A stretch of 64,000 nucleotides of DNA from Paracoccaceae bacterium (GCA_013003075.1 JABDLJ010000005.1:1-64000); one strand, 5' to 3'; shown: positions 26,229 to 36,239, counted from the stretch's first letter. Made by a program: numbers and translations. Notes: generated from the sequence alone by a model not told the origin.

Positions 26229-26540
26229 ATGACAGACTGGATCGATGCCTGCGCGGCCGACGACATCGACGAAGAGGACGTGATCCGCTTCGATCACGAT
26301 GGGCGCACGTTCGCGGTATACCGATCAATGGAGAACGACTACTTCTGCACGGATGGTTTTTGCACCCATGAACAGGTGCATCTTGCAGATGGTCTGGTGA
26401 TGGATCACGTCATCGAATGCCCCAAACATAACGGGCAGTTTGACTATCGGACCGGCGCGGCCAAGCGCTCGCCGGTTTGCGAGAACCTCGGCACCTACCG
26501 GGTCAAGGTCGAGGGCGGGCGGGTCTTCATAGAGCTCTGA
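26229..26540 (+). CDS. mocE: MocE-family Rieske-type [2Fe-2S] ferredoxin
   Basis: This 103-residue soluble Rieske ferredoxin binds its [2Fe-2S] cluster with the pairs C45-x-H47 (FCTHEQ) and C64-x2-H67 (ECPKHNG). It would pass electrons to the membrane oxygenase encoded just upstream (12-base gap, GAGGAGA ribosome site). In known rhizopine systems a flavin reductase, MocF, completes the chain. No such gene is in this window, so the reductase must be shared or distant. The short length and motif spacing match MocE rather than ring-hydroxylating dioxygenase ferredoxins. Confidence 0.88.
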   Translation: MTDWIDACAADDIDEEDVIRFDHDGRTFAVYRSMENDYFCTDGFCTHEQVHLADGLVMDHVIECPKHNGQFDYRTGAAKRSPVCENLGTYRVKVEGGRVFIEL

Positions 26541-27030
26541 GGTCAGCCGGGCGCTGGCCCTGCAACGAGACAGTAGCCTTGCAGGCATCCTTGGGCGCTG
26601 CGTGTTCAAGTTCGCGATGTGTGTCAGAAGCGCCTTTTGAAATGATTGTCGCAGGCAGAGACAAAGGTCTGGGGATCGAAATCACATCGAGCTCCTTCAC
26701 GACATTCGACCGAAACTTGGCGGTTTCAGCCAGTTTACGGCACCGGTTGAACCGTGGGTGAGAGGTTACAGACCATACCCTGCAACCCATTGGGAAAAGG
26801 CTGATTGTGGATCCTCAGGGGGTGCACGCAACGGGCTGAAGCCATCTGCCAAAACCGAACTTGGCCAAAGAGGCGCGCTCGCGGCGGCGCCTTCAGTTGT
26901 GCCGGTGCGTTGCTCGCTGGCCGGCCCAGGCCTCCTTGCAACAAATGCGAGAAACTTTCGACGACTGCGGAAGCAATTCGGCAACTATTGCAGCGTATGT
27001 CCGGCGATATGAGCCAAGCCAGGTAGTCTG
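26541..27030. other. Intergenic region, 490 bases, no gene supported
   Basis: This gap lies between mocE and the GGDEF-EAL gene. Several short frames are open, but none has codon use or sequence like a protein. No tRNA, terminator with a T-run or convincing riboswitch fold was seen. A CACCGGTTGAACCGTG near-palindrome near 26741 is the only noticeable structure. Confidence 0.5.
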
Positions 27031-29175
27031 ATGTTCGACCAGAATTTGCCTAAAGACCGCTGCTATTTTCTTCAGATACCTCTCGTACCGGATCCCGCAG
27101 ACCGATCGGTAAGTCAGGTTTTTTCGGCCCCGCTCGACATCACATACGCCATGCGCGAGATCGTCGGCACAGGGTTGATCACTTTGGAAATGCTTGTAAG
27201 CGAACAAGACAGACAGAACGTTCGCAGGACGCTGCGCGGCTTGCTGGCCAGAAACGAGGTTATGATTGAATTCCGGCATCGCGCCGAAAATGGCGACGGC
27301 AGCGTCATCTGGTTCGAAGGTCTTGCAAGCGTCGTCTCCAGCGCTGGCTCGCTCGGGGTCCCCATTCTAAGCCTGCAGGCCCACGACGTCACCGAAGAGA
27401 TCATGCATCGCTGGCGTTCGGACATGGAACTTGAGACCATTCGTTTTGCCCTTTCAGAAAACAATCTGGGGTTTTGGAACACTGATCTTGTCACAGGCGA
27501 CACGTGGTTTTCCGAAAATTGGTATTCCGCGCTTGGCTATCGACCGGGCGAGTTCCCGCCAAGCCGCGAGATCTTTTTCGAACTTTTGCACCCTGAAGAT
27601 GCCAAAAGCGTCGGGCCGGCGTTAGGCAAAGTCGTCGAAGGCGTCAACAGAACCTACAAGATGGACTTCCGCCTGAAATGCGCTGACGGGTCGTACAAGT
27701 GGATTGAGGCAATCGGCGGACGGGTCGAGGCGGGCGCGTCAAGCTCTCCGGTACTGTGCGGACTTCACAACGACATCGACGCCCGCAAGGAGGCCGAGCG
27801 AGAGCTGACAATCGCCAAGTCCAGGGCCGAGAGGGCAAATGCAGAACTGGCGCACAGCGCCGCCCATGACGATCTGACCGGCCTGCCGAACCGGCGCTTT
27901 TTCATGCAGCGCATCGAAACGCGGTTCGGTGAGGACCCCGAGGTTGGCCAATTCACGACCGTTATCCGTGTAGATCTCGATTTCTTCAAAGAAATCAACG
28001 ATACGATCGGACATGACGCCGGCGATGAAGTGCTGGCGCATGTTGCCGACATCCTTCGCGCGGCGGTCCGCTCTGGCGATACGGTCGCCCGCGTCGGCGG
28101 CGATGAATTCATCGCGCTGCTGGGGCCGCAAGACGGTATCGCGCAGGCGCGCCGCGTCTCCGAACGGATCATTTCGGAGGCTCGCAAACCGTTTCTCTAT
28201 GAGGATCGTACCTGCCGCTTCGGGGCCAGCATCGGCATTGCGTCGACAGAGCTGCATCCGGATGCGTCGATCGAGGATCTCATGTCTTATGCCGATGTCG
28301 CGCTTTATGAAAGCAAGAACAAGGGCAGGGGCATTGCAACGGTCTTCGGCCACGCCCAGCAGAAGAAAGTCATTCGCAAATCGGATCTGATCGAAGCGGT
28401 GAATGCCGGGATCGAGGCCGGTGAATTCGTTCCCTATTTCCAGCCGCAGATCGCCGCCGCAAGTCGCGAAATCGTTGGCTTTGAAGTGCTCGCCAGGTGG
28501 CTGCACCCGACGCGGGGCGTTCTTGGGCCGGCCGAATTTCTGAGTGTCAGCGAAGAGCTCAATTGCACGCACCTCATCGACCGGGCCATTTTTGATCAAA
28601 CGGCTGATTTCCTGACTGAAAGCGCTCGCGCCGGGATATGCGTTCCGCGCGTCTCCTTCAACGTCTCGCTCAGCTGGATCAGCGATCCGACGATCCTGGA
28701 GCTTGCCTCGATCGTTCAGGGCGGCGGTACGGTTTTCTGCCTGGAGCTGTTGGAGAGTTTCTTTTCGGAAGGTTCGGCGAAAGATGCCCAAACCAGCTGT
28801 CATATCGGCCGATTGCGCAGCGCGGGCATCGAAATCGAGCTCGATGATTTCGGCCTGTCCAAGACATCTTTGCCGGGCGTGATGAGCATCCAGCCGGACC
28901 GGCTGAAGATCGATCGGCGATTGATCCTTCCCATGCTGGGGGATGTCGAAACGCGGCAACTCGTCTCGGTCCTGATCGAGGCCGGACGGTCGCTTGGGTT
29001 CGCGATCACCGCCGCCGGGGTCGAGAGCGCGGAGCACGCCGAAGTGTTGCGCAGTCTTGGCTGCGATTTCCTTCAGGGCTACGCCTTTTCCGAGCCAATG
29101 CCGGCAAGTGACGTAGCGGGCTTTTTGCAGACGTGGCGATCCGGTACGCGCGAGGCGCTTGGAAATATCGCATGA
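27031..29175 (+). CDS. PAS-GGDEF-EAL cyclic-di-GMP signalling protein
   Basis: This 714-residue protein has an N-terminal region to about residue 130 that looks PAS-like, then a clear PAS/PAC domain (about 135-252), a GGDEF domain (about 278-440) and an EAL domain (about 450-705). The GGDEF motif is intact (RVGGDEF, 354-360), and an inhibitory RxxD site (R347-S-G-D350) sits five residues before it, so diguanylate cyclase activity with product inhibition is expected. The EAL part is divergent: EVL replaces EAL at 485, and NVS, LELLES and TAAGVES replace the usual NLS, EVTES and TAEGVET forms. It may be a weak phosphodiesterase. No membrane segment is visible. Confidence 0.9.
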   Translation: MFDQNLPKDRCYFLQIPLVPDPADRSVSQVFSAPLDITYAMREIVGTGLITLEMLVSEQDRQNVRRTLRGLLARNEVMIEFRHRAENGDGSVIWFEGLASVVSSAGSLGVPILSLQAHDVTEEIMHRWRSDMELETIRFALSENNLGFWNTDLVTGDTWFSENWYSALGYRPGEFPPSREIFFELLHPEDAKSVGPALGKVVEGVNRTYKMDFRLKCADGSYKWIEAIGGRVEAGASSSPVLCGLHNDIDARKEAERELTIAKSRAERANAELAHSAAHDDLTGLPNRRFFMQRIETRFGEDPEVGQFTTVIRVDLDFFKEINDTIGHDAGDEVLAHVADILRAAVRSGDTVARVGGDEFIALLGPQDGIAQARRVSERIISEARKPFLYEDRTCRFGASIGIASTELHPDASIEDLMSYADVALYESKNKGRGIATVFGHAQQKKVIRKSDLIEAVNAGIEAGEFVPYFQPQIAAASREIVGFEVLARWLHPTRGVLGPAEFLSVSEELNCTHLIDRAIFDQTADFLTESARAGICVPRVSFNVSLSWISDPTILELASIVQGGGTVFCLELLESFFSEGSAKDAQTSCHIGRLRSAGIEIELDDFGLSKTSLPGVMSIQPDRLKIDRRLILPMLGDVETRQLVSVLIEAGRSLGFAITAAGVESAEHAEVLRSLGCDFLQGYAFSEPMPASDVAGFLQTWRSGTREALGNIA

Positions 29176-29456
29176 GACCGGGCGTTACGTGGATTGGCTC
29201 GGCGCTGCGTGTGCCCAGAGGCAGGGCAAGCCGGAATTTCCGGTCTGCGCGCGCCGTTCTGGTGCCGCCCGTCCCGCTGCCAAAGGCCATCCAGTTCGAA
29301 CGGGGCGGCGGCACTTTCGGCCATTATGTTTTCTGCCGTTTTGTCGGAGCGTCCTGCATACGAGACGTCTGCCGCCGTGATCCATGCGCGGTGCATAAAA
29401 AAGCCGTTGGCGCCAGACGATCAAGCATTGGGCCGGCAGAGCGCGCGCTGGCCGTC

Positions 29457-29732
29457 CTAATCGGGCGGCGCCGGCGCTTCGTTGTCGCCGATCTCGTCCA
29501 GAAGCCATTCCGCCCGGCTGAGATGCTCGCGCGCGATGCTGATCTTGTGGTTCAGGCGCTTGATCTTTTCGGGATCGTCGACTTCCGCCAGTTCGGCGAC
29601 GAGCTCGGCCTCCTTTTCACGCAGTTTGTGCAGTACCTTGCGGACGTGGTCGGGCTTGATCTTGCGCGCCTTGCCGCGTTCCAGGCGGTCATTGTATTCG
29701 GCCACCTTCGCTGCCAGCTTCTTAAGACCCAT
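29457..29732 (-). CDS. Small conserved coiled-coil protein
   Basis: This 91-residue charged protein is predicted almost entirely helical, with heptad-like Leu/Ala spacing across KVLHKLREKEAELVAELAEVDDPEKIKRLNHKISIAREHL. It has no cysteine, no signal peptide and an acidic, proline-rich C-terminus. A TTTAGGAG site precedes the ATG at 29732. It is 33 bases downstream of the Na/Pi cotransporter gene on the same strand and may share its transcript. I do not recognise a function. Confidence 0.68.
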   Translation of the reverse strand: MGLKKLAAKVAEYNDRLERGKARKIKPDHVRKVLHKLREKEAELVAELAEVDDPEKIKRLNHKISIAREHLSRAEWLLDEIGDNEAPAPPD

Positions 29733-29765
29733 CGGGCATACTCCTAAACATCGACTGCGCGCTGG

Positions 29766-31625
29766 CTAGTCATCTTCAAACGCAGCAACCGGCGTTGCGT
29801 GTCCGGCCGTGCTGCGCGCCGGTGCGCCGGGAACGCTGGCGACTGCGCTGAGTTCCTCTTCATCAAGGGACAGAAGACGCTCGACTTCGGCCATCGCGCT
29901 GTCACGTTCCACAAAGTAGGTCCTGGCCGCGTCGATCAATGCACGCATCGCGCCATAGGCATAGCCCGCATCATTCAGGAACGACGTTGCGGCCGTGGTG
30001 TTCAACTCGCCCGCGCGGATCAGCTTGTCAATGCGGTGGGTGGTGGACTTGGCATCCTCTTCGATCTGCGCGCGCTCTTGCTCCAGCCAGAGCGCGCTGC
30101 GATCGTCCGCGCCGGTCTCGCTCAGCTTGTTGATCTGAAACACGATCCGCGCGATCTCGGTGCGCAGCCCATCGTAGATCTCGGTCACCGTGCCTTGCGG
30201 CCGCGTGGTGTAGCGCAGGATGTTCTTACGCAGGTGCTTGACCGACTTGACCGCCTGAACCGCATTGCTTGCCACATCGCGCAGCGAATAGATCCGATCG
30301 GTGATCTCGGGATCGTAGCGCCGGCTTCCCGCACGAGACGCGTAGTCGACGATTGCGGCATAAAGTGTCTTCACCCGATGCTCGTACCGTTCTTCGATAT
30401 CGATATCGGTTGCCCTTCGGCTTTGCCGCACTGTGTCCGCAATACTATCGCTCGCGCAGACTTCGTGGCGATGAAGATTGAGGCCATGCAGGATCAGCTC
30501 GGACGCATTCTCATAAAGGTGAAAGACCTCCTTGCGCAGCGCCGATTCCAGCGTTTGCGGAAACTCGTCGACCGCCTCGTTGAGAAAATGCGGCCGGCTG
30601 ACGTCCGGGACCGGTTCGGTGATGCGCCGCTCGATGAAGCGCACCAGGTAGCGCAAGAGCGGCAGCATCAGCGCCACCCCCAACACGTTGAAAATCGTGT
30701 GAAACACTGCAAGTTTGAGGGCAAAGTCCCCGGCCGGGATGCCGACGCTGGCGCTGGTCCAGTCGACCACCTCCCTGATCGGCGCAATGAAGATCAGCGC
30801 CACCGCGGCGGTAATCATGTTGAAGATCAGGTGCGCGAGGGCCAGCCGCTTGCCTTGGTAATTGGCGCTGAGCGATCCAAGGATCGCCGTGATGGTGGTG
30901 CCGATATTCGCCCCGATGGCCAGGGCAAGCGCATTGTCATAGGTCACCTGACCGGCGGCCAGCGCGGTGATCACAAGCACCATGGTGGCGTGGCTGGATT
31001 GCATGATGACGGTCGCGATCGTACCGAAGGCGGTGTAGACGAACAGGCCCAATACGCCGGCCAGCGCGAAGCGGGTCAGGTCGATCTGGTCCCGGAAATC
31101 TTCAAACCCGACCTTCATGTGATGGATACCCAGAAAGAGAAATCCAAGCCCTGCCAGGGCATATCCGATCCCGCGCAACGCCTTCGATTTCTGGAAGACC
31201 AGGATGATGCTCAGCGCGATCATCGGCATGGCGAAGGCCGCGATATTCACCTTCAGCCCGAAGCCCGCGACCAGCCAGGCGCCGGTCGTGGTGCCGATAT
31301 TGGCCCCGAAGATCACGCCGATTCCGCCGACCAGCGAAATAAGGCCGGCGCTCAGAAATGAAATGGTGATCACCGAGACGAGCGAGCTGGACTGCAAGAG
31401 CGTGGTCGAGACGATCCCGAAGACAAGCGAGCGCGGCACCGAGCCCGTGGCGCGCTGCAAGACACTTTCCAAAAGGCCGCCGCCGAAAAGCTTGAACCCG
31501 TCTTCAAGCATTAGCATCCCGAACAGGAAGATCGCAACGCCCGCTGCGATTTCCTGCACTTCGGGCTTTAGCCAGAAAGCGAGGATCAGCGCCCCGATGG
31601 CGACAGGAAGGTAGAACTTCTTCAT
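29766..31625 (-). CDS. Na/Pi cotransporter family protein with PhoU-like C-terminus
   Basis: This 619-residue protein has the two internal QSS repeats of the NptA/Pi-cotransporter family (TTLLQSSSLVSVITISFLSAG near residue 80, and IMQSSHATMVLVITALAAG) in a hydrophobic N-terminal half of about nine membrane segments. It has a soluble helical C-terminal half (from about residue 350) resembling PhoU, which probably senses or limits phosphate flow. The family exports or imports phosphate with sodium. It lies 13 bases downstream of the PiT gene, so the two phosphate carriers form one operon. Confidence 0.92.
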   Translation of the reverse strand: MKKFYLPVAIGALILAFWLKPEVQEIAAGVAIFLFGMLMLEDGFKLFGGGLLESVLQRATGSVPRSLVFGIVSTTLLQSSSLVSVITISFLSAGLISLVGGIGVIFGANIGTTTGAWLVAGFGLKVNIAAFAMPMIALSIILVFQKSKALRGIGYALAGLGFLFLGIHHMKVGFEDFRDQIDLTRFALAGVLGLFVYTAFGTIATVIMQSSHATMVLVITALAAGQVTYDNALALAIGANIGTTITAILGSLSANYQGKRLALAHLIFNMITAAVALIFIAPIREVVDWTSASVGIPAGDFALKLAVFHTIFNVLGVALMLPLLRYLVRFIERRITEPVPDVSRPHFLNEAVDEFPQTLESALRKEVFHLYENASELILHGLNLHRHEVCASDSIADTVRQSRRATDIDIEERYEHRVKTLYAAIVDYASRAGSRRYDPEITDRIYSLRDVASNAVQAVKSVKHLRKNILRYTTRPQGTVTEIYDGLRTEIARIVFQINKLSETGADDRSALWLEQERAQIEEDAKSTTHRIDKLIRAGELNTTAATSFLNDAGYAYGAMRALIDAARTYFVERDSAMAEVERLLSLDEEELSAVASVPGAPARSTAGHATPVAAFEDD

Positions 31626-31638
31626 GAAGGCCGGTCCA

Positions 31639-33210
31639 TCATGGCAAAAGCATACCTCTCAGAACGAAGTAGAAAAGCGCCGCCAGGAAGGCCGAAACGG
31701 GCAGGGTGATGACCCAGGCCGAGGCGATCTTGAAAAGCGATTTGCGGCTGACAAGCTGGCGTTTCAGCGCCACTTGCAGCTCTTTGCGCTGGGCCGCGCT
31801 GATCACCGCCTCGGGACCCATTGCCTTCAACTCCTTCAGGATCCGCTGTTTTTCCTCTGCCGGAGCGTTGCGGAAATCCCAGAGAACGGCCTCGACCTCG
31901 TCGAAATTGGGATCTCCCTGGTGGTGCGCCAGCACGTTTTCGGCCACCCGGCCGATCCGCTGGTCCAGCCATTCGCGCAGGAACCCAACGCCGAAGACCG
32001 CCCCAAGCGCGACGTGCGTCGAGCTGATCGGCATCCCAAGCTGGCTGGCCACGATCACCGTGATCGCCGCCGAAAGCGCGATGCAGAAGGCGCGGGCGCG
32101 GTCCAGCTCGGTGATCTCGGAGCCGACCGTGCGGATAAGCTTCGGTCCAAAGAGCGCAAGGCCGACCGAGATGCCAAGTGCACCGATCCCCATCACCCAG
32201 AGCGGGATTGCAACCTTGCTTCCGCCTTCGCCCTCTGAGAGCACGTCGACGACGCCGGCGAGCGGGCCGACCGCGTTGGCCACGTCATTGGCGCCGTGGG
32301 CGAAGCTCAGAAGGGCTGCTGCGAAGATCAGCGGGATGGTGAACAGCCGGTTCACCCCAGCGCGATCGCGTGTCAGGCGCGGCCTCGCGCGCCGGATCAA
32401 CGGGCGTGTGATCAGGTAGATGGCCACGCCCACAACGGCCCCGGCCAGCATCGCGACAGGAAACCCGACAGTGACGATCTTCTTGATGCCTTTAAGCGCA
32501 AGATAGGTGGTAAAGGCCCAGCCCATGAGACCAATCATGATGGGCACGACCTTCTCTGCCTCTTTCAGGGGATCGTCCTGAAAGAAGACAAGCCGCTTGA
32601 GGACAAATAGAAGTGCAGCTGCGATCAGTCCGCCGGTGATCGGGGAGATTACCCAGCTTAGCGCGATGCTTGTCACCGAGCCCCAGTTGACGATACTCCA
32701 GCCGGCGGCGGCGATACTAGCGCCCATCACCCCGCCCACGATCGAGTGCGTGGTCGAGACCGGGGCGCCCAGCCAGGTGGCCGCGTTCAGCCAGATCGCT
32801 GCACCCGCCAAGGCGCCCATCATGACCCAGACATATTCATCCTTGTTGGCGATGTCGTCTGGATTGACGATGCCGTTCTTGACGGTTTTGACGACCTCGC
32901 CGCCGGCGATGATCGCGCCCGACGCCTCGAATATCGCGGCGATCAGGATTGCCCCGGTCAGCGACAAGGCAAAAGAGCCCACCGCCGGTCCGACGTTGTT
33001 GGCGACATCGTTGGCACCGATATTCATCGCCATGTAGGCGCCGATCACGGCTGCCGCGACAAGCAGGTAGGCTTGTTCGACCTCGGCAAAGCGCGCGCCG
33101 GTAAATACCATCACGCCCATGATGAATATGATCGCAGTGCCCAAGCGCCCCACTTCAGAGCGGCTGATATACGTCGCTCGCTCTATCCTCATGTAATCCT
33201 TGATTACCAT
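31639..33210 (-). CDS. Inorganic phosphate transporter, PiT family
   Basis: This 523-residue membrane protein has the two mirrored PiT signatures GANDVANNVGPAVGS (N-terminal half) and GANDVANAVGPLAG (C-terminal half). Each is followed by a histidine motif (GAPVSTTHSIVGGVMGAS and GMPISSTHVALGAVFGVG). It is a low-affinity phosphate or metal-phosphate symporter. The true start is ATG 33210 with GGGGGAG upstream; the frame stays open a further 321 bases, but that segment is not PiT-like. A soluble insert near the C-terminus (residues about 420-480) is characteristic of the bacterial long form. Confidence 0.94.
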   Translation of the reverse strand: MVIKDYMRIERATYISRSEVGRLGTAIIFIMGVMVFTGARFAEVEQAYLLVAAAVIGAYMAMNIGANDVANNVGPAVGSFALSLTGAILIAAIFEASGAIIAGGEVVKTVKNGIVNPDDIANKDEYVWVMMGALAGAAIWLNAATWLGAPVSTTHSIVGGVMGASIAAAGWSIVNWGSVTSIALSWVISPITGGLIAAALLFVLKRLVFFQDDPLKEAEKVVPIMIGLMGWAFTTYLALKGIKKIVTVGFPVAMLAGAVVGVAIYLITRPLIRRARPRLTRDRAGVNRLFTIPLIFAAALLSFAHGANDVANAVGPLAGVVDVLSEGEGGSKVAIPLWVMGIGALGISVGLALFGPKLIRTVGSEITELDRARAFCIALSAAITVIVASQLGMPISSTHVALGAVFGVGFLREWLDQRIGRVAENVLAHHQGDPNFDEVEAVLWDFRNAPAEEKQRILKELKAMGPEAVISAAQRKELQVALKRQLVSRKSLFKIASAWVITLPVSAFLAALFYFVLRGMLLP

Positions 33211-33491
33211 TCTCGGACTCCCCCCATTTGCAGGCGAATCCAGTGCATTCCGCGAAGCGTGGCTTTGAGATGGATCAGATATCGGCGTGTTGGCTCCCGC
33301 CTGTTGCCTAATGGCAACGCGCTTCGGTTCCCAAGCCGGGCGTAAGCGGAGTGCGGCGGTTGTCGTCGCGGGCACCTTTGAAGGGCGGGGCGGTCGCAAT
33401 GGAGCCATTCTGCGATCGGCGCGGCGGCTCTTGCGCGCCCTCAATGGATCGGCAACGTGATCATGAACTGGTTGCTCTCCAACGACGATCG

Positions 33492-34140
33492 TCAGTCTGC
33501 CTCTTGCTCGCTCCAGATCGCGGTGATGCAATCGGCAAGTTCGAGCTTGGTCCGGCGGCTCGCCTCCTTAGGGATGACCGAGACGCGCGGCGCAGGTCCA
33601 GCCTTCCACTCCGTCGGTCCGACGAAGCCCTGCCCGTTGGAATTGATCTGCGCAAAGACCTGTTCGCCCAGGTTCCGCCCGGCGCGGCGCAACATCAGAA
33701 CCATGTGGTTCAGCTTAGCCAGGTTCAGGATCCCGAGGCGGGGGATCGATCCCAGCCGGTCGGCCAGGATATGCGCCGCCCCACCGTGCCGCGTCACCAG
33801 GGCCCGAATTTCCGACCGGCCAAGCGGCCGGATCACCGCACCGTTCGCAAACCCGCGCGCGCCGCGACTGCTTGGGGTTCAGCTCGGCCGGGTTGCTCCC
33901 ATTTTGGGGGCCGCGCCTCAGGTAGCTTGCGCTGATGTCCATGGCGCGGCGGTGTGCATCGGGGTCCTTCACGATCGCAAAGCCCGCATCGTCGGGGATC
34001 TGCAACGACCTATGGCCGCCGGCCGACCAGCTGTCTGCCAGCTTCAGCCTCTGCGTGAGGTGCGATTTCTCTTCCAGTACGCGCGCCCAAAGCCCGAATG
34101 CGCCGTCCATATGAAGCTGCGCGTCGTGCGCTGTTTCCAA
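33492..34140 (-). pseudogene. Decayed PLP-dependent decarboxylase (aspartate aminotransferase family)
   Basis: Only the C-terminal half can be recognised. It has HMDGAFGLWARVLEEKSHL, LADSW, then AGGHRSLQIPDDAGFAIVKDP and HRRAMDISASYL, followed after a frameshift by RHGGAAHILADRLGSIP and GQGFVGPTEWKAGPAPRVSV. The block that normally reads HKWLN with the PLP lysine here reads HRSLQ, so the catalytic lysine is Arg. The shift to the second frame falls in an alternating GC run near 33850. The N-terminal half, with the substrate and cofactor pocket, is absent. Lysine loss, frameshift and truncation together indicate a dead gene. Confidence 0.8.
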
Positions 34141-34304
34141 CCGGCAGAGCAGCCCCGCGCGGACAACGCGGCAAACGCGCTGGCGGTGATGAAGCGGCCC
34201 TTGCTGGAGGGCATGTTCGGCCAGCAGCCCGGGTCAGAAGACTGGCCGCCGACAACGCGGCAGCGTTCCATATCGAAAGCGGAAAAGCTGTGCTAGCAGG
34301 TCGC

Positions 34305-35673
34305 AAATCACCAGGTTCGGCAGGGCGATCTGCCGGCCGCGCTGGACACGGCGCGCAAGCTGGCGGCGCTTGATCCTTTGCGGGACCGCTCTTTGGTGCC
34401 TTTCATTCCGACCTTGGCACTTGGGCGGGCGCGCCGCCGCGATCGAGTAATTCAACGCCCGCAATTCAACGCCTGCGATGCGACATTGCGCAAAGAGCTG
34501 GGCGTTGGGCCGGCGCCGGAGCCTGAATAACTCCTGGCCGAGATCAAGTCCCAGAAGGGCGCGGCCGCCGGCGCGCCAGGGGCGGCGCGCGGAGTGGCGC
34601 TGGCTTTAAAGCCCGCGCCGGTCCCGGTCCCGGTAACGGCCGAGCGGACCCGTATCGCGCTTGCCCATCTGCTCCGATCGGGCCCGATCGCAAGGCCGAT
34701 TTCTTTGCCGCCTCGATCACCGCGGATATCGCCGTGAACCTGTCGCGCTTCAAACGGCTCGATGTGCACGCCAGCATCGATATCGACCGGGTTCGCCTGA
34801 CCGTGCCGCTGGTCGGACCGAAGACCGGGCGCTTTGGGTGCAGCGCTACGATCGCAAGGCCGACGATACCTAGCAGATGCAGGACAAACTTGCCGACAAG
34901 ATCGCAGCCGCGGTCGAGGCCGAGTTGCAGCGCATTGCTGGGCGCGCGTCGCAATCGATCCCGTTTGAAGATATGTCGGCCCGGGACAGATATCACCGCG
35001 GGCTGGCGATCCAGTACGAGTTTAGCGCCCGGACCAACGCCGATGCCCAAGCCCATTTCCGCCGCGCGACCCGGCTGGATCCCGATGTCGCGACAGCCTA
35101 TGCGCGCCTGTCGCACGCCATGGTGATCTCGGCGATCTGTTTCGATCCGGGGGAGTTCAGGACTTGCTGGACGAGGCGCCGGATCTGGTGCGCACCGCGG
35201 CCCGGCTTGATCCCGATGGCGCGGTCGTGCGGTTTGCACTGGGCCGGGTCTATCCGGCGCGCGGCGAATACGACCGCTGGCTGGCCGGACTTGGCTCGAC
35301 TGTCGATTTCGACCCTGGGATGGCGCAGGACCATTGCGGGCCGGGCACCCGCTGGCCTATTCCGGTGATCTCGACACGGCGATGTCCTGCTTTGAAGACG
35401 CGGTGCGGATCTTTTCGACCGATCCGCACCGCTGGGCGCTTCTCAGCGACGCAGCGACCGCGCTGCTCTTCAAGACGGATTTCGAAGAGGTGGTCGCCTG
35501 GGCGACGCCTCGGCGCTGGGCCAACTGGGATGCACGGAAGAGGCGGGGGCCGCAATTCAGCAATTGCTGCAAAGCAACCCCCGGATCAGCTGCGACTGTG
35601 TGCGCGAGAGGCTGTTCCACCCGCGCGATCCTTGGCAGCTTGATCTTTATGTCGAGTGCCTGAGACAAGCAGG
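34305..35673 (+). pseudogene. Decayed SARP/BTAD-TPR transcriptional regulator
   Basis: Read across frames, this strand gives the middle and end of a SARP-type regulator. A bacterial transcriptional activation domain is recognisable (QGDLPAALDTARKLAALDPL, then ATLRKELGVGPAPEPE). A linker and a periplasmic-binding-like segment follow (RTRIALAHLL, NLSRFKRLDVHASIDIDRV, WVQRYDRKADD). After that come TPR-like repeats (YHRGLAIQYEFSARTNADA, HFRRATRLDPDVATAYARL, AARLDPDGAVVRFALGRVY, DLDTAMSCFEDAVRIF). In-frame stops lie at 34528-34530 and 34871-34873, and at least four frameshifts follow. The N-terminal HTH domain is missing. This is clearly a degraded gene. Confidence 0.78.
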
Positions 35674-35739
35674 GCCCGCCTCGGCGAGCCTCGTTTGGCG
35701 CAGGGCGTCCCCGCTGCGTGTAGCGGGGCGCGTGGGTGC

Positions 35740-36099
35740 GAGCCATTCTACATCGGCAACCTGCCCGCCGCGCTCGACAAAGCCTATCGCATGGCCCGCC
35801 CCGGCGATTTCTGCGCCCGCGATCAAGCTGCCTTGAGTGATGCCCTCGGCGTCGGCGCTGGCCTTGCAGACCCAGATCAGGCTGCTTTTCTAGCGGTAGC
35901 CCGCGGACAGCTCCATCATCGGCGCGTAGCCCTCGGCATGTCAGCCATCGGCTTTTCCCCGCAGCGCCAGGTCAGTGCCGCCGGCAGCCAGTAACACCCG
36001 GGCGTCTCCCTTGACGGCGGCCGCGTTGCCGACCACGAAAGCGATTGTCGCCTTTGCCAGATCGTCGTTGCCCCAAATGTTGTTGATCAGAAATGGCAT
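35740..36099 (-). pseudogene. DsrE-family protein with two nonsense mutations
   Basis: From ATG 36099 one frame reads MPFLINNIWGNDDLAKATIAF, LLAAGGTDLALRGKADG, stop, HAEGYAPMMELSAGYR, stop, KSSLIWVCKASADAEGIT, then GSLIAGAEIAGAGHAIGFVE. The uninterrupted sense after both stops (TGA at 35943-35941, TAG at 35892-35890) shows a DsrE/DsrF-like sulfur-carrier-type protein of about 115-120 residues that has lost function by point mutation. There is no frameshift, so decay looks younger than in its neighbours. The 3' end is approximate because the original stop is not obvious. Confidence 0.8.
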
Positions 36100-36239
36100 G
36101 TCTTGGTCTCTTTTGTAGGCCGTGTTTCCGATGGGCGCTTTGTGCCGATCCGCCGTGAGCCGATTGTGATCTGACCGGAGCACGCAAAGCGAGTTCGGCG
36201 TCAAATGCGTGATATCTGCGTGAGACGGGGGGGGCTGGG

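Noticed and set aside
26541..27030. tRNA or riboswitch in the gap before the GGDEF gene
   Set aside because: No cloverleaf with acceptor CCA pairing and no conserved riboswitch core could be found. Only a short near-palindrome is present.
35941..35943. TGA in the DsrE-like gene as a selenocysteine codon
   Set aside because: A second stop (TAG) follows in frame, no SECIS-like hairpin was seen right after the TGA, and adjacent genes are clearly decayed.
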